From the NCBI GenBank assembly GCA_041844835.1, contig JBGZBU010000003.1, forward strand, positions 22,199 through 86,198: a stretch of DNA of 64,000 nt. The letters run 5' to 3'. The notes below the pieces were generated by a model. The model saw only the letters and a program-made list of their open reading frames with translations, was not told the origin of the DNA and did not search any database. This DNA comes from CAUUCX01 sp041844835. Its GTDB lineage: Bacteria > Bacillota > Clostridia > Peptostreptococcales > Anaerovoracaceae. Positions 34,209 to 41,357 of this stretch are shown here, in pieces (within the stretch, counting starts at the first letter, position 1; every line of letters begins with the position of its first letter). The translations under genes and the position numbers were made by a program.

Positions 34209-35132
34209 TTATTCTTCGACATTGTTTTGCGGAGTTTCAACTGACTCCGTCTGAGGGATTTCCACCTGCGGCTGTTCAGTTTCCGCCCTTGAAATCTCTT
34301 CTCTCTTAGGCATGCTTCTCTTTCTTGCGTTAGCAGCCTTCGGAAGTTCCGGTTTTGCCGATCTTGAATCTCTGCGCTTGCCGTCTCTCCTGTCTCCTCT
34401 GTCGTCACGCGACCTCTTGTCGCGTCTGTCACGTCTGTCACGTCTGTCTCCATGATCACGCTTATCATCTCCGCTCTCAGGGATTGGGCTCTTGAGGTCT
34501 TTATCAAGGATCTCACCGTGATTAATCCATACTTTTACTCCCAATTTCCCGTAAGTTGTATCCGCTTCCGCGAAACCGTAATCAATATTTGCTCTTATTG
34601 TGTGCAGAGGAACATTGCCTTCGCTGTACTTTTCGCTTCTTGCGATTTCCGCTCCGCCGAGTCTGCCGGATACCATCACCTTGATACCGCCCGCACCCGC
34701 TTTCATAGTTCTGCCTATTGCCTGCTTCATCGCTCTTCTGAACGAAATCCTTTTTTCCAAAGCCTGCGCGATACTTTCCGCCGTAAGCTGCGCATCAAGC
34801 TCAGATCTTCTGACTTCAATAATGCTTAGGAGCACTGTTTTTGAAACCATTTTTTCAAGATCCGCTTTAAGCTTGTCAATCCCGTCTCCCGATCTTCCGA
34901 TAATCATTCCCGGCTTATCGGCAAGAATTGTAAGATTCAATTTATTGTTTGCAGGTCTTTCAATCAATATTTTTGATACACCTGCCGCGTACAGCTTGTT
35001 TTTAACGTATTTTCTAACTGTGTTGTCTTCTATCAGATTATCTGCAAAGCTTTTTGAATCCGCGTACCATTTGGAATCCCAATCTTTGATAACTCCGACT
35101 CTCAGCCCATGCGGTTTTACTTTCTGACCCAT
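34209..35132 (-). CDS. rpsC: 30S ribosomal protein S3 with long charged C-terminal extension
   Basis: 307 residues; S3 is usually 210-230. Residues 1-215 are normal: GQKVKPHGLRVGVIKDWDSK, the KH domain around LADKPGMIIGRSGDGIDKL, RISFRRAMKQAIGRTMKAG, and TTYGKLGVKVWINHGEIL. From about residue 220 a tail of some 85 residues follows, first Arg/Asp repeats (DRRDRRDRRD), then Lys/Pro-rich and finally Glu/Gln-rich. The DNA for the first part has a 9-base tandem repeat. The reading frame is open and the stop is followed directly by rplP's leader, so the tail is genuine coding sequence, probably disordered on the solvent side near the mRNA entry. Confidence 0.95.
   Translation of the reverse strand: MGQKVKPHGLRVGVIKDWDSKWYADSKSFADNLIEDNTVRKYVKNKLYAAGVSKILIERPANNKLNLTILADKPGMIIGRSGDGIDKLKADLEKMVSKTVLLSIIEVRRSELDAQLTAESIAQALEKRISFRRAMKQAIGRTMKAGAGGIKVMVSGRLGGAEIARSEKYSEGNVPLHTIRANIDYGFAEADTTYGKLGVKVWINHGEILDKDLKSPIPESGDDKRDHGDRRDRRDRRDKRSRDDRGDRRDGKRRDSRSAKPELPKAANARKRSMPKREEISRAETEQPQVEIPQTESVETPQNNVEE
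34423..34449. repeat. 9-bp tandem repeat inside rpsC
   Basis: CGTCTGTCA is repeated three times head to tail (third copy ends in T), with looser variants on both sides. On the minus strand it encodes Asp-Arg-Arg units of the S3 tail. Such repeats can change copy number in frame by replication slippage. Confidence 0.85.
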
Positions 35133-35149
35133 GAAATGAACCTCCTATC

Positions 35150-35485
35150 CTAATTCTTCTCTCTCAATGTTACAGCCACATGTGAGCTTCTCTTGAGAAT
35201 ACGTCCCGCTCTGCCCTGTGCACCTGCTCGCCATCTCTTCATAGTCGGTCCCTGATTGGTGAAAATTTCTGCAACAACGAGGTTGTCCGGGTTCATGTCA
35301 AAATTGTTCTCAGCATTAGCCGCAGCGGACTTAACAACCTTTTCAATTATTTCAGCACCTTTACCAGATGTGAATTTCAATATAGTAAGAGCCTCATTCA
35401 AATCCTTGCCGATTACCAATCGCGCTACCGGCTTCAATTTGCTGGGAGACATCCTAACATATTTTGCAACTGCCTTTGCTTCCAT
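35150..35485 (-). CDS. rplV: 50S ribosomal protein L22
   Basis: 111 residues. AKYVRMSPSKLKPVARLVIG and AEIFTNQGPTMKRWRAGAQG with the exit-tunnel loop GRAGRILKRSSHVAVTL are diagnostic. 17 bases before rpsC. Confidence 0.98.
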   Translation of the reverse strand: MEAKAVAKYVRMSPSKLKPVARLVIGKDLNEALTILKFTSGKGAEIIEKVVKSAAANAENNFDMNPDNLVVAEIFTNQGPTMKRWRAGAQGRAGRILKRSSHVAVTLREKN

Positions 35486-35503
35486 ATCCGTATATCTCCT
35501 TTC

Positions 35504-35779
35504 CTATCTCTTGCTGGTTTTATCCGCAGCGTGTCCTTTATACGTTCTGGTAGGAGCAAACTCTCCGAGTTTGTGTCCGACCATATCTTCCGTTATATAT
35601 ACAGGTACATGCTTCCTGCCGTCATGAACCGCTATCGTGTGTCCCACCATCTGTGGGAATATTGTCGACGGTCTTGACCATGTTTTCAATACCTTCTTTT
35701 CATTAGCCGCATTCATATCATCGATTGCTTTGAGTAATTTTGCATCTACGAAAGGGCCTTTTTTAACTGATCTGCTCAT
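35504..35779 (-). CDS. rpsS: 30S ribosomal protein S19
   Basis: 91 residues. MSRSVKKGPFVDAKLLKAID, TWSRPSTIFPQMVGHTIAVH and HKLGEFAPTRTYKGHA are the S19 signatures; it forms a complex with S13 in the head. Good AAGGAG upstream. Confidence 0.98.
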   Translation of the reverse strand: MSRSVKKGPFVDAKLLKAIDDMNAANEKKVLKTWSRPSTIFPQMVGHTIAVHDGRKHVPVYITEDMVGHKLGEFAPTRTYKGHAADKTSKR

Positions 35780-35798
35780 AATTAACTATGCTCCTTTC

Positions 35799-36632
35799 TT
35801 ATTTATCTTTCCTCGATTTAACGATGTACTTATTTGACGGCTTGTTCTTCTTTCTCGTCTTGTTTCCAAGGGTAGGCTTGCCCCATGGAGAACAAGGAAT
35901 AACTCTACCGATTCCTGTCTTTCCTTCACCACCGCCATGTGGATGGTCATTAGGATTCATCGCGGAACCTCTCACGTGCGGCCGGATACCCATATGTCTT
36001 TTTCTGCCCGCTTTCCCGATCGTAATATTCGAGTGATCCGAATTGCCGACTTCTCCGATTGTAGCTCTGCACTCGTGTCTGATCTTTCTGACCTCACCGG
36101 ACGGAAGCCTTACCTGCACATAGCTTCCCTCTTTTGCAACAAGCTGAGCACCGTTACCTGCAGCTCTTACGATCTGTCCGCCTTTGCCAGCCTTGAGCTC
36201 AATATTGTGTATGATTGTACCCACAGGTATATTGGCAAGCGGCAAAGTATTTCCGGGTTTGATATCGGCCTCAACGCCTGATTCTATTACATCGCCCACT
36301 TTTAAATTTTTCGGCGCAAGTATGTATCTCTTTTCACCATCCGCGTAAACTATCAATGCGATAAATGCGCTTCTGTTCGGATCATACTCGATTTCCTTTA
36401 CCTTTCCGGGGATTCCGTCCTTATTTCTTTTAAAGTCGATTATCCTGTACTTCGGTCTGGTCCCGCCGCCTCTGTGTCTTGAAGTTATACATCCTCTGTT
36501 ATTTCTGCCCGCTGTCTTTTTCAGCGTGACAGTCAGGGATTTCTCGGGTTTATCCGTAGTGATCTCCTCAAATGTGGAGCCCGTCATATCTCTCAAACCC
36601 GGAGTAGTCGGATTGTACTTTTTAATTCCCAT
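35799..36632 (-). CDS. rplB: 50S ribosomal protein L2
   Basis: 277 residues. GIKKYNPTTPGLRDMTGSTF starts it; GRNNRGCITSRHRGGGTRPK and RGSAMNPNDHPHGGGEGKTG with its conserved His near the peptidyl transferase centre are intact. Standard length and position. Confidence 0.98.
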   Translation of the reverse strand: MGIKKYNPTTPGLRDMTGSTFEEITTDKPEKSLTVTLKKTAGRNNRGCITSRHRGGGTRPKYRIIDFKRNKDGIPGKVKEIEYDPNRSAFIALIVYADGEKRYILAPKNLKVGDVIESGVEADIKPGNTLPLANIPVGTIIHNIELKAGKGGQIVRAAGNGAQLVAKEGSYVQVRLPSGEVRKIRHECRATIGEVGNSDHSNITIGKAGRKRHMGIRPHVRGSAMNPNDHPHGGGEGKTGIGRVIPCSPWGKPTLGNKTRKKNKPSNKYIVKSRKDK

Positions 36633-36656
36633 TCTAAATCTCCTCCTACTTATTAA

Positions 36657-36947
36657 TTAGAGCCCTGAGAAGAATTCGATTTCTTTGCTGCCCGGCTTGA
36701 GTGTTACAATCGCCTTTTTCTTGGCAGCAGTGAATCCCTCATATCTTCCCATTCTCTTTTTCTTTCCTTTAACTGATATGACGTTTACCTTATCAACGTC
36801 TACATCGAAGATCTCTTCAAGTGCGTGCTTTACCTCGGTTTTGTTTGCGCACGTGGCAACTTCAAAGGTATATTTGCCCGCCTGAGCGTCATCCATACTG
36901 CGCTCTGAGATTATCGGTCTTAATACTACATCATAAGGGGTTTTCAT
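36657..36947 (-). CDS. rplW: 50S ribosomal protein L23
   Basis: 96 residues. TPYDVVLRPIISERSMDDAQ, GKYTFEVATCANKTEVKHAL and VNVISVKGKKKRMGRYEG are typical; L23 docks trigger factor and SRP at the tunnel exit. Its ATG touches the rplD stop. Confidence 0.97.
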   Translation of the reverse strand: MKTPYDVVLRPIISERSMDDAQAGKYTFEVATCANKTEVKHALEEIFDVDVDKVNVISVKGKKKRMGRYEGFTAAKKKAIVTLKPGSKEIEFFSGL

Positions 36948-37570
36948 TATGAATACACCTCCTCAATTTTATTTATCGCGTCCTTTGTTGCGATGAAGCT
37001 TGTATGATTGACTATGTCGTACACATTGAGCGTGGAAACCAGGGTGGTTCTCACACCCGGAATGTTTGCGGCGGATCTGATAACGTTCTCATCCTTATCG
37101 GATAAAACTATCAGCGCTTTCGTGCCCGCCTTGACATTTTCCAACATTTTAACCATGTCCTTCGTTTTCGGCTGATCAAAAGTAATTGCATCCACCACTA
37201 TCATCTCACTGTCAAGCACCTTTGAAGAAAGAGCCGATTTCATAGCAAGCCTCTTTACTTTTTTAGGAATCGTATAGCTGTAATCTCTCGGTTTCGGTGC
37301 GAAAACCACACCACCGCCTCTTTGTGACGGATCCGTTGAGCTTCCCTGTCTGTGTCTGCCCGTGCCTTTCTGTCTGAAAGGCTTTCTGCCGCCGCCTCTA
37401 ACGTCGCTTCTGGTCTTTGCAGCCTGAGTGCCCTGTCTGCAATTCGCAAGATGATTTTTTATAACTTCATGAACGGCATATTCATTCGGCTCAATACCGA
37501 AGATATCATCCCTCAGCTCTATATTTCCGGATTCTTTGCCGGTCATGTCAAGCATCTTAATTGTTGCCAT
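36947..37570 (-). CDS. rplD: 50S ribosomal protein L4
   Basis: 207 residues. The exit-tunnel loop GTQAAKTRSDVRGGGRKPFRQKGTGRHRQG (key parts TRSDVRGGGRKP and KGTGRHRQG) is intact, followed by GGGVVFAPKPRDYSY. In E. coli L4 represses the S10 operon through its leader; a leader of suitable length precedes rpsJ here. Confidence 0.98.
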   Translation of the reverse strand: MATIKMLDMTGKESGNIELRDDIFGIEPNEYAVHEVIKNHLANCRQGTQAAKTRSDVRGGGRKPFRQKGTGRHRQGSSTDPSQRGGGVVFAPKPRDYSYTIPKKVKRLAMKSALSSKVLDSEMIVVDAITFDQPKTKDMVKMLENVKAGTKALIVLSDKDENVIRSAANIPGVRTTLVSTLNVYDIVNHTSFIATKDAINKIEEVYS

Positions 37571-37597
37571 CTCTTTATCTCCTTTCCTTAGGAATTA

Positions 37598-38227
37598 TTA
37601 TTGTCCTTTGACAGCATAACGAATCTTCACTATGCCGCCTTTGACACCCGGAACTGCACCTTTAACCAACATTACGTTTCTCTCTGGGAGAACCTTTACG
37701 AGAACGAGATTCTGTACCGTAACGGTATCGCGTCCCATTCTGCCGGGACCCTTGTTCCCTTTGAATACTCTGCCGGGATATGCGGCTGCCGCAAGAGCAC
37801 CGACCAATCTCTTATGTTTTGAGCCGTGGGTCATAGGTCCTCTTCTATGTCCGTGCCTCTTGATATTACCCTGCGTACCTTTTCCCTTGGATGTACCGGT
37901 AATATCGATTTTTTTACCTTCTTCAAATTCTGCAACCGTAATTTTCTGTCCCAGCTCATAATTTTCCCCATCTTCCGGCTTGAACTCCGTGAGATGTTTT
38001 TTAGGGGAAACTCCGGCTTTTGCAAAATGTCCGGTCATCGGCTTGTTAACCCTGTGCGGTTTTTGATCCAAAAATGCCACCTGAACCGCATCGTAGCCGT
38101 CGGTATCGACGGTTTTAATCTGAGTGACCACACAAGGCCCCGCCTCGATAACGGTAACAGGAACTACTTCTCCAGCTTCAGTAAAGATTTGCGTCATCCC
38201 TACTTTTCTTCCCAATAGTTCTTTCAT
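37598..38227 (-). CDS. rplC: 50S ribosomal protein L3
   Basis: 209 residues. KELLGRKVGMTQIFTEAGEV, HRRGPMTHGSKHKRLVGAL and GRMGRDTVTVQNLVLVKVL are the L3 signatures; the central loop reaches the peptidyl transferase centre. AAAGGAG lies before the ATG. Separated from rpsJ by 110 bases. Confidence 0.98.
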   Translation of the reverse strand: MKELLGRKVGMTQIFTEAGEVVPVTVIEAGPCVVTQIKTVDTDGYDAVQVAFLDQKPHRVNKPMTGHFAKAGVSPKKHLTEFKPEDGENYELGQKITVAEFEEGKKIDITGTSKGKGTQGNIKRHGHRRGPMTHGSKHKRLVGALAAAAYPGRVFKGNKGPGRMGRDTVTVQNLVLVKVLPERNVMLVKGAVPGVKGGIVKIRYAVKGQ

Positions 38228-38337
38228 TTAAATACTCCTTTACTAGCGCCTCTATGCACATAATGCACCTGCGCCCACTTACAGCGGATTGCCGCTTGCG
38301 ACAATCTTACTAAGGGGGATCCCCTTGCCTTTTTCGA
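38228..38337 (-). promoter_or_regulatory. 110-base structured spacer between rpsJ and rplC
   Basis: On the minus strand it contains GGGGATCCCC just after the rpsJ stop, a GCGGCAATCCGC small hairpin and TGCATTATGTGCA. The other gaps between S10-operon genes are 30 bases or less. It may hold an internal processing or translational control site; there is no clear promoter or T run. Confidence 0.35.
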
Positions 38338-38649
38338 TTAAAGTTTGATCTCCACGTCAACGCCTGCAGGAAGCTCAAGCTTCATAAGTGAATCCACCGT
38401 CTTCGGCGTTGAGTTGGTGATGTCGATCAGTCTCTTGTGAGTGCGCTGTTCAAACTGCTCTCTGCTGTCCTTATACTTGTGAACCGCCCTCAAAATCGTC
38501 ACCACCTCTTTTTCGGTCGGCAACGGAATAGGACCTGATACATCGGCACCCGTTTTCTCTGCAGCCTCTACAATCTTTGCAGCGGACTTATCCAAAGTTT
38601 TGTGATCGTATGCCTTTAACCTGATTCTGATTTTTTTCTGTTCGCTCAT
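38338..38649 (-). CDS. rpsJ: 30S ribosomal protein S10
   Basis: 103 residues. IRIRLKAYDHKTLDKSAAKI, VSGPIPLPTEKEVVTILRAVH (key GPIPLPT) and HKRLIDITNSTPKTVDSLM are diagnostic. The ATG at 38649 has TAGGAGG 7 bases upstream; the frame stays open upstream into the leader but without a start site of quality. First gene of the ribosomal cluster; also part of the NusB/NusE antitermination complex. Confidence 0.98.
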   Translation of the reverse strand: MSEQKKIRIRLKAYDHKTLDKSAAKIVEAAEKTGADVSGPIPLPTEKEVVTILRAVHKYKDSREQFEQRTHKRLIDITNSTPKTVDSLMKLELPAGVDVEIKL

Positions 38650-38910
38650 TTTTTTCCTCCTAATTTTTCTTGCACTTTTCGCTATGTCACGTACAAAGGA
38701 TTCCCTTAAGTATTGAATATCCGGCGAATTCCCAGCTGAATCCGTCCGCATATACGCGATGTTTTCTTCGGTACACATCGCCGTGCGTTTCCTAATATAT
38801 TAAACACACAAATACTCAAGCGACCCCCTCGCCTCCATCTCGTGGAGACAATTCTCAGTGGAAATTCTCCGATAGCACGGTAACTTCCCACCTCATCGCC
38901 TTGAGCAAGC
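38650..38910 (-). promoter_or_regulatory. Long leader of the S10 operon
   Basis: About 260 bases lie between the predicted transcription start and rpsJ. On the minus strand CTCCA and TGGAG pair in the CTCCACGAGATGGAG region, and further self-complementary segments occur near GGAGAATTTCC. Known S10 operons have leaders of 170-200 bases that respond to L4 in enterics. No reading frame of quality fills it. The role is inference from position and structure. Confidence 0.5.
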
Positions 38911-38916
38911 TTTGTT

Positions 38917-38945
38917 AGTATACAATAGTATTTTAGCAAATGCAA
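38917..38945 (-). promoter_or_regulatory. Promoter of the S10-spc-alpha cluster
   Basis: On the minus strand TTGCAT (38945-38940), a 17-base spacer and TATACT (38922-38917) form a good sigma-A promoter. No other comparable promoter was found before rpoA, so it may drive the whole cluster. Confidence 0.75.
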
Positions 38946-39147
38946 TACTTTTTTGGATATTTCCGCTTAGATTTATACATGGCGAAATCATTATTCTTTT
39001 GGGGCTATCCGCTTCTTTTTTCATGCTGCACTGAAACACGCATCCCCGCATTCCTTTTTTGGGGATTGATTTGAGGGATTGATGCAAAATTCACCAATGC
39101 ATTTTTCTCATTTTTATCCATATTATGTGCTGTGATCAATCCCCGGC

Positions 39148-39176
39148 TGTTCTGCATCCTGATATGTTCTGCATCC
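39148..39176. repeat. 12-bp direct repeat upstream of desulfoferrodoxin promoter
   Basis: TGTTCTGCATCC occurs at 39148-39159 and again at 39165-39176, 17 bases apart start to start, some 50-80 bases upstream of the -10 box. Repeats in this position could be binding sites of a stress regulator acting on the superoxide reductase gene. Confidence 0.5.
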
Positions 39177-39227
39177 CGGTATCTTGCTTATTTATTCGCT
39201 GATCGTGTTATTTTTCTCATAATAGGG

Positions 39228-39233
39228 TATAAT
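39228..39233 (+). promoter_or_regulatory. -10 box for desulfoferrodoxin
   Basis: A consensus TATAAT about 100 bases before the start. The -35 region (GTGTTA at 17 bases) is poor, which suggests activator dependence or low basal use. Confidence 0.5.
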
Positions 39234-39335
39234 AAAGTCATGCGCTTATATGTGCATTGTGATATTGATTACTGACGGCATTGGTAATTAAAGTTTGCAC
39301 TATGATGTGAGAGAATTGTTATGGAGGACAATAAT

Positions 39336-39722
39336 ATGAAACAGGAATTGAAATTTTTCAAATGCGCACATTGCGGAAATATCGTACAGCTCGTTGAAGA
39401 TATGGGCCCTGCAGTTGTCTGTTGTGGGGAGCCTATGAGGCTTCTTAATCCGAACACCGAAGAGGCTGCACATGAGAAACATATCCCTGTAGTTTCGTGC
39501 GACGGCTCGAAAGTCAGCGTAGTGGTGGGCAGCGTGGCGCATCCGATGGTTGAAGAGCATTACATCGGGTGGATAGTGCTTGAAACGGAGCAGGGATACG
39601 ATCTTAAATATCTTGATCACACGGGTGCTCCTGAAGTTAATTTTGCGGTTGCCGACGGGGATAAAGCTGTTGCAGTTTATGCATATTGCAATCTTCACGG
39701 TCTTTGGAAAACTGCACTGTAG
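39336..39722 (+). CDS. dfx: Desulfoferrodoxin (superoxide reductase)
   Basis: A 128-residue two-iron superoxide reductase that turns superoxide into peroxide without making oxygen. The rubredoxin-like centre I ligands are Cys10, Cys13, Cys29 and Cys30; centre II ligands are His49, His69, His75, Cys118 and His121, with the catalytic Glu47-Lys48 pair (HEKH). The start at 39336 has GGAGG 8 bases upstream; an earlier ATG at 39321 precedes that site. Monocistronic with a strong terminator. It marks an anaerobe that meets oxygen. Confidence 0.95.
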   Translation: MKQELKFFKCAHCGNIVQLVEDMGPAVVCCGEPMRLLNPNTEEAAHEKHIPVVSCDGSKVSVVVGSVAHPMVEEHYIGWIVLETEQGYDLKYLDHTGAPEVNFAVADGDKAVAVYAYCNLHGLWKTAL

Positions 39723-39773
39723 AGACGGCTTCTTGAGGCGTGTTTATATGTGCTTGTAACGTTATATATAATT

Positions 39774-39810
39774 AAAACAGGCTGTGCGCTAACGCGCACA
39801 GCCTGTTTTT
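39774..39810. terminator. Bidirectional terminator between dfx and radical SAM gene
   Basis: AAAACAGGCTGTGCGC, a TAAC loop and the exact complement, flanked by A and T runs. Serves both convergent genes. Confidence 0.95.
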
Positions 39811-39829
39811 CATCACTCTGTTTAAGTCA

Positions 39830-41209
39830 TCAGCCTTTCGACATCCCCGTGCGTCCTTTTCCGTGGAAAACCTCTTCCCACGCTTTATCCGCATACGGTT
39901 TGAAGTTTTCGGCAACCTCATCTATGCGGCGCTTAAACTCCTCGTCATAAAGCATCATTTCAGCCCCCCTGTCAGAAGGTTTTGCGCCCGTCTTTTCCAT
40001 GATTTCCCTGACAACTGTCGGATTGTCAATCATCATGCACGGCAGCAACATATTGTCGTTATAAGGTTGCCTTGCGATGTGCTCTTTAAAGAAAGGATGT
40101 TCAAATGCACTTATAAGCGGCTTGTTTTTAAGATTTACAGCCGAATAGTGTGCAAAAATACAAGGTTCTACATCCTCATTGGAATTTATATGACAGTAAT
40201 ATTTCCCGGCGATGCATCCGCCTACATACGGCGCGTCATTGAAAAAATCAACAGGGAATATTTTTTTTGTTACACGTATCTTTCTCGTGCGTTCTCCGAG
40301 TCTCAATCTTTGTTCAGGGGTGAGCATCAGGTCTATTGCCGGCTCATGCCCTACAGGCATGAACATGAAATACCAAATCATTTTCGCCCCCAGCTCTATA
40401 ATCATGTCGATATATTCGTCCGATGTGACGACATCCACATTGTTTGTCGCCGTTGCAGAGGATATGCCGAACAATACGCCTCTTTCCTTAAGCAACCCGG
40501 CGGCGGCAGTGGTGCGCTTAAACACCCCGTTCCCACGCCTTGCGTCTGTTTCTTTTTCAAATCCTTCAAGAGAAAACATCGGCATGACATTCCCGAGTTT
40601 CTGCAATCTGTCCGCAACCTGTTCATCAATCAGCGTACCGTTTGTAAAAGGTGTAAATATGATGTCGTTATATTTTTCATATATGTCCAGCATATACTCA
40701 TTAATGAACGGCTCTCCGCCCAGAATTATAATATAGTGTATACCGAGATCGCGCGCTTCACCGACCAATCTGTCCATTTCTTCAAACGGAATGTCATCTT
40801 CTTTGCTGTAGCTGTTTGCATAGCACCCGGTGCAATCCAGATTGCATCGCATGGACGGACTTATCAGAAGTGCAAAAGGAATTTTAGTCCCGGTTTCGTT
40901 AAATATTTGCGCTCTTTTAGGCATTCCCTGCCAAACGGCATTCGAGAAAAAATTGTTGAAAGCTGTAGATAAGCAATGATTGTCCGTTGTAGCAAACAAT
41001 TCATTTATGAACTCATGTATTGACGGAACATCACGATACATCGTATAGACATTCTCGACCTGCGATCTGGCAAAATCTCCCTTTGCCCATTTGCGAGCGA
41101 GTTGAAAGGCCTGGTCTATATTTTTCTCAGGATTTGAACTTATTTTGCTTGTGATCGTTTTGATAGCTAAATGCTTGGCACGTTTCTCCAGTGTTTCTCC
41201 CATACCCAT
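39830..41209 (-). CDS. Radical SAM protein of unknown substrate
   Basis: A 459-residue radical SAM enzyme. The cluster motif CNLDCTGC (CxxxCxxC) is near residue 120; IILGGEPF follows as the GGEP SAM contact. Preceding it is a helical region of about 110 residues unlike MoaA or PqqE. The C-terminal part has extra cysteines (VGGCIAGKYYC, VEPCIFAHYS, LLPCMMID) that could hold an auxiliary Fe-S cluster, as in SPASM/twitch proteins. AGGAGG precedes the ATG and a good promoter lies upstream; it is transcribed alone. No peptide substrate gene is visible nearby, so neither RiPP maturation nor cofactor synthesis can be assigned. Confidence 0.85.
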   Translation of the reverse strand: MGMGETLEKRAKHLAIKTITSKISSNPEKNIDQAFQLARKWAKGDFARSQVENVYTMYRDVPSIHEFINELFATTDNHCLSTAFNNFFSNAVWQGMPKRAQIFNETGTKIPFALLISPSMRCNLDCTGCYANSYSKEDDIPFEEMDRLVGEARDLGIHYIIILGGEPFINEYMLDIYEKYNDIIFTPFTNGTLIDEQVADRLQKLGNVMPMFSLEGFEKETDARRGNGVFKRTTAAAGLLKERGVLFGISSATATNNVDVVTSDEYIDMIIELGAKMIWYFMFMPVGHEPAIDLMLTPEQRLRLGERTRKIRVTKKIFPVDFFNDAPYVGGCIAGKYYCHINSNEDVEPCIFAHYSAVNLKNKPLISAFEHPFFKEHIARQPYNDNMLLPCMMIDNPTVVREIMEKTGAKPSDRGAEMMLYDEEFKRRIDEVAENFKPYADKAWEEVFHGKGRTGMSKG

Positions 41210-41281
41210 AACACACCTCCTATCGACCCATGTTAGACTATTTGGTACAGTACAAAATCAAAATTTACTCCGTACAAGGCT

Positions 41282-41309
41282 ATTGTAATACTTTTTTAAT
41301 ATTTGTCAA
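41282..41309 (-). promoter_or_regulatory. Promoter of the radical SAM gene
   Basis: On the minus strand TTGACA (41309-41304), a 16-base spacer and TACAAT (41287-41282), about 75 bases upstream of the start. Confidence 0.7.
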
Positions 41310-41357
41310 CTCTAACCGCGGAAATGCATTGTAATAACAGAGTTTTAACGGACAACA

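Larger units (their letters stand above)
38946..39335. other. Divergent intergenic region between rpsJ and desulfoferrodoxin
   Basis: No gene seen. It holds the S10 promoter edge on the left, a pair of inverted 10-base segments (GGGGATTGAT at 39061-39070 and ATCAATCCCC at 39135-39144), a 12-base direct repeat and the desulfoferrodoxin -10 box on the right. Confidence 0.6.

Noticed and set aside
39863..40972. 369-codon plus-strand reading frame
   Set aside because: It runs antisense across the whole radical SAM gene, has Cys/His/Arg-rich composition without domain motifs, and no ribosome site. The minus-strand protein has clear motifs.
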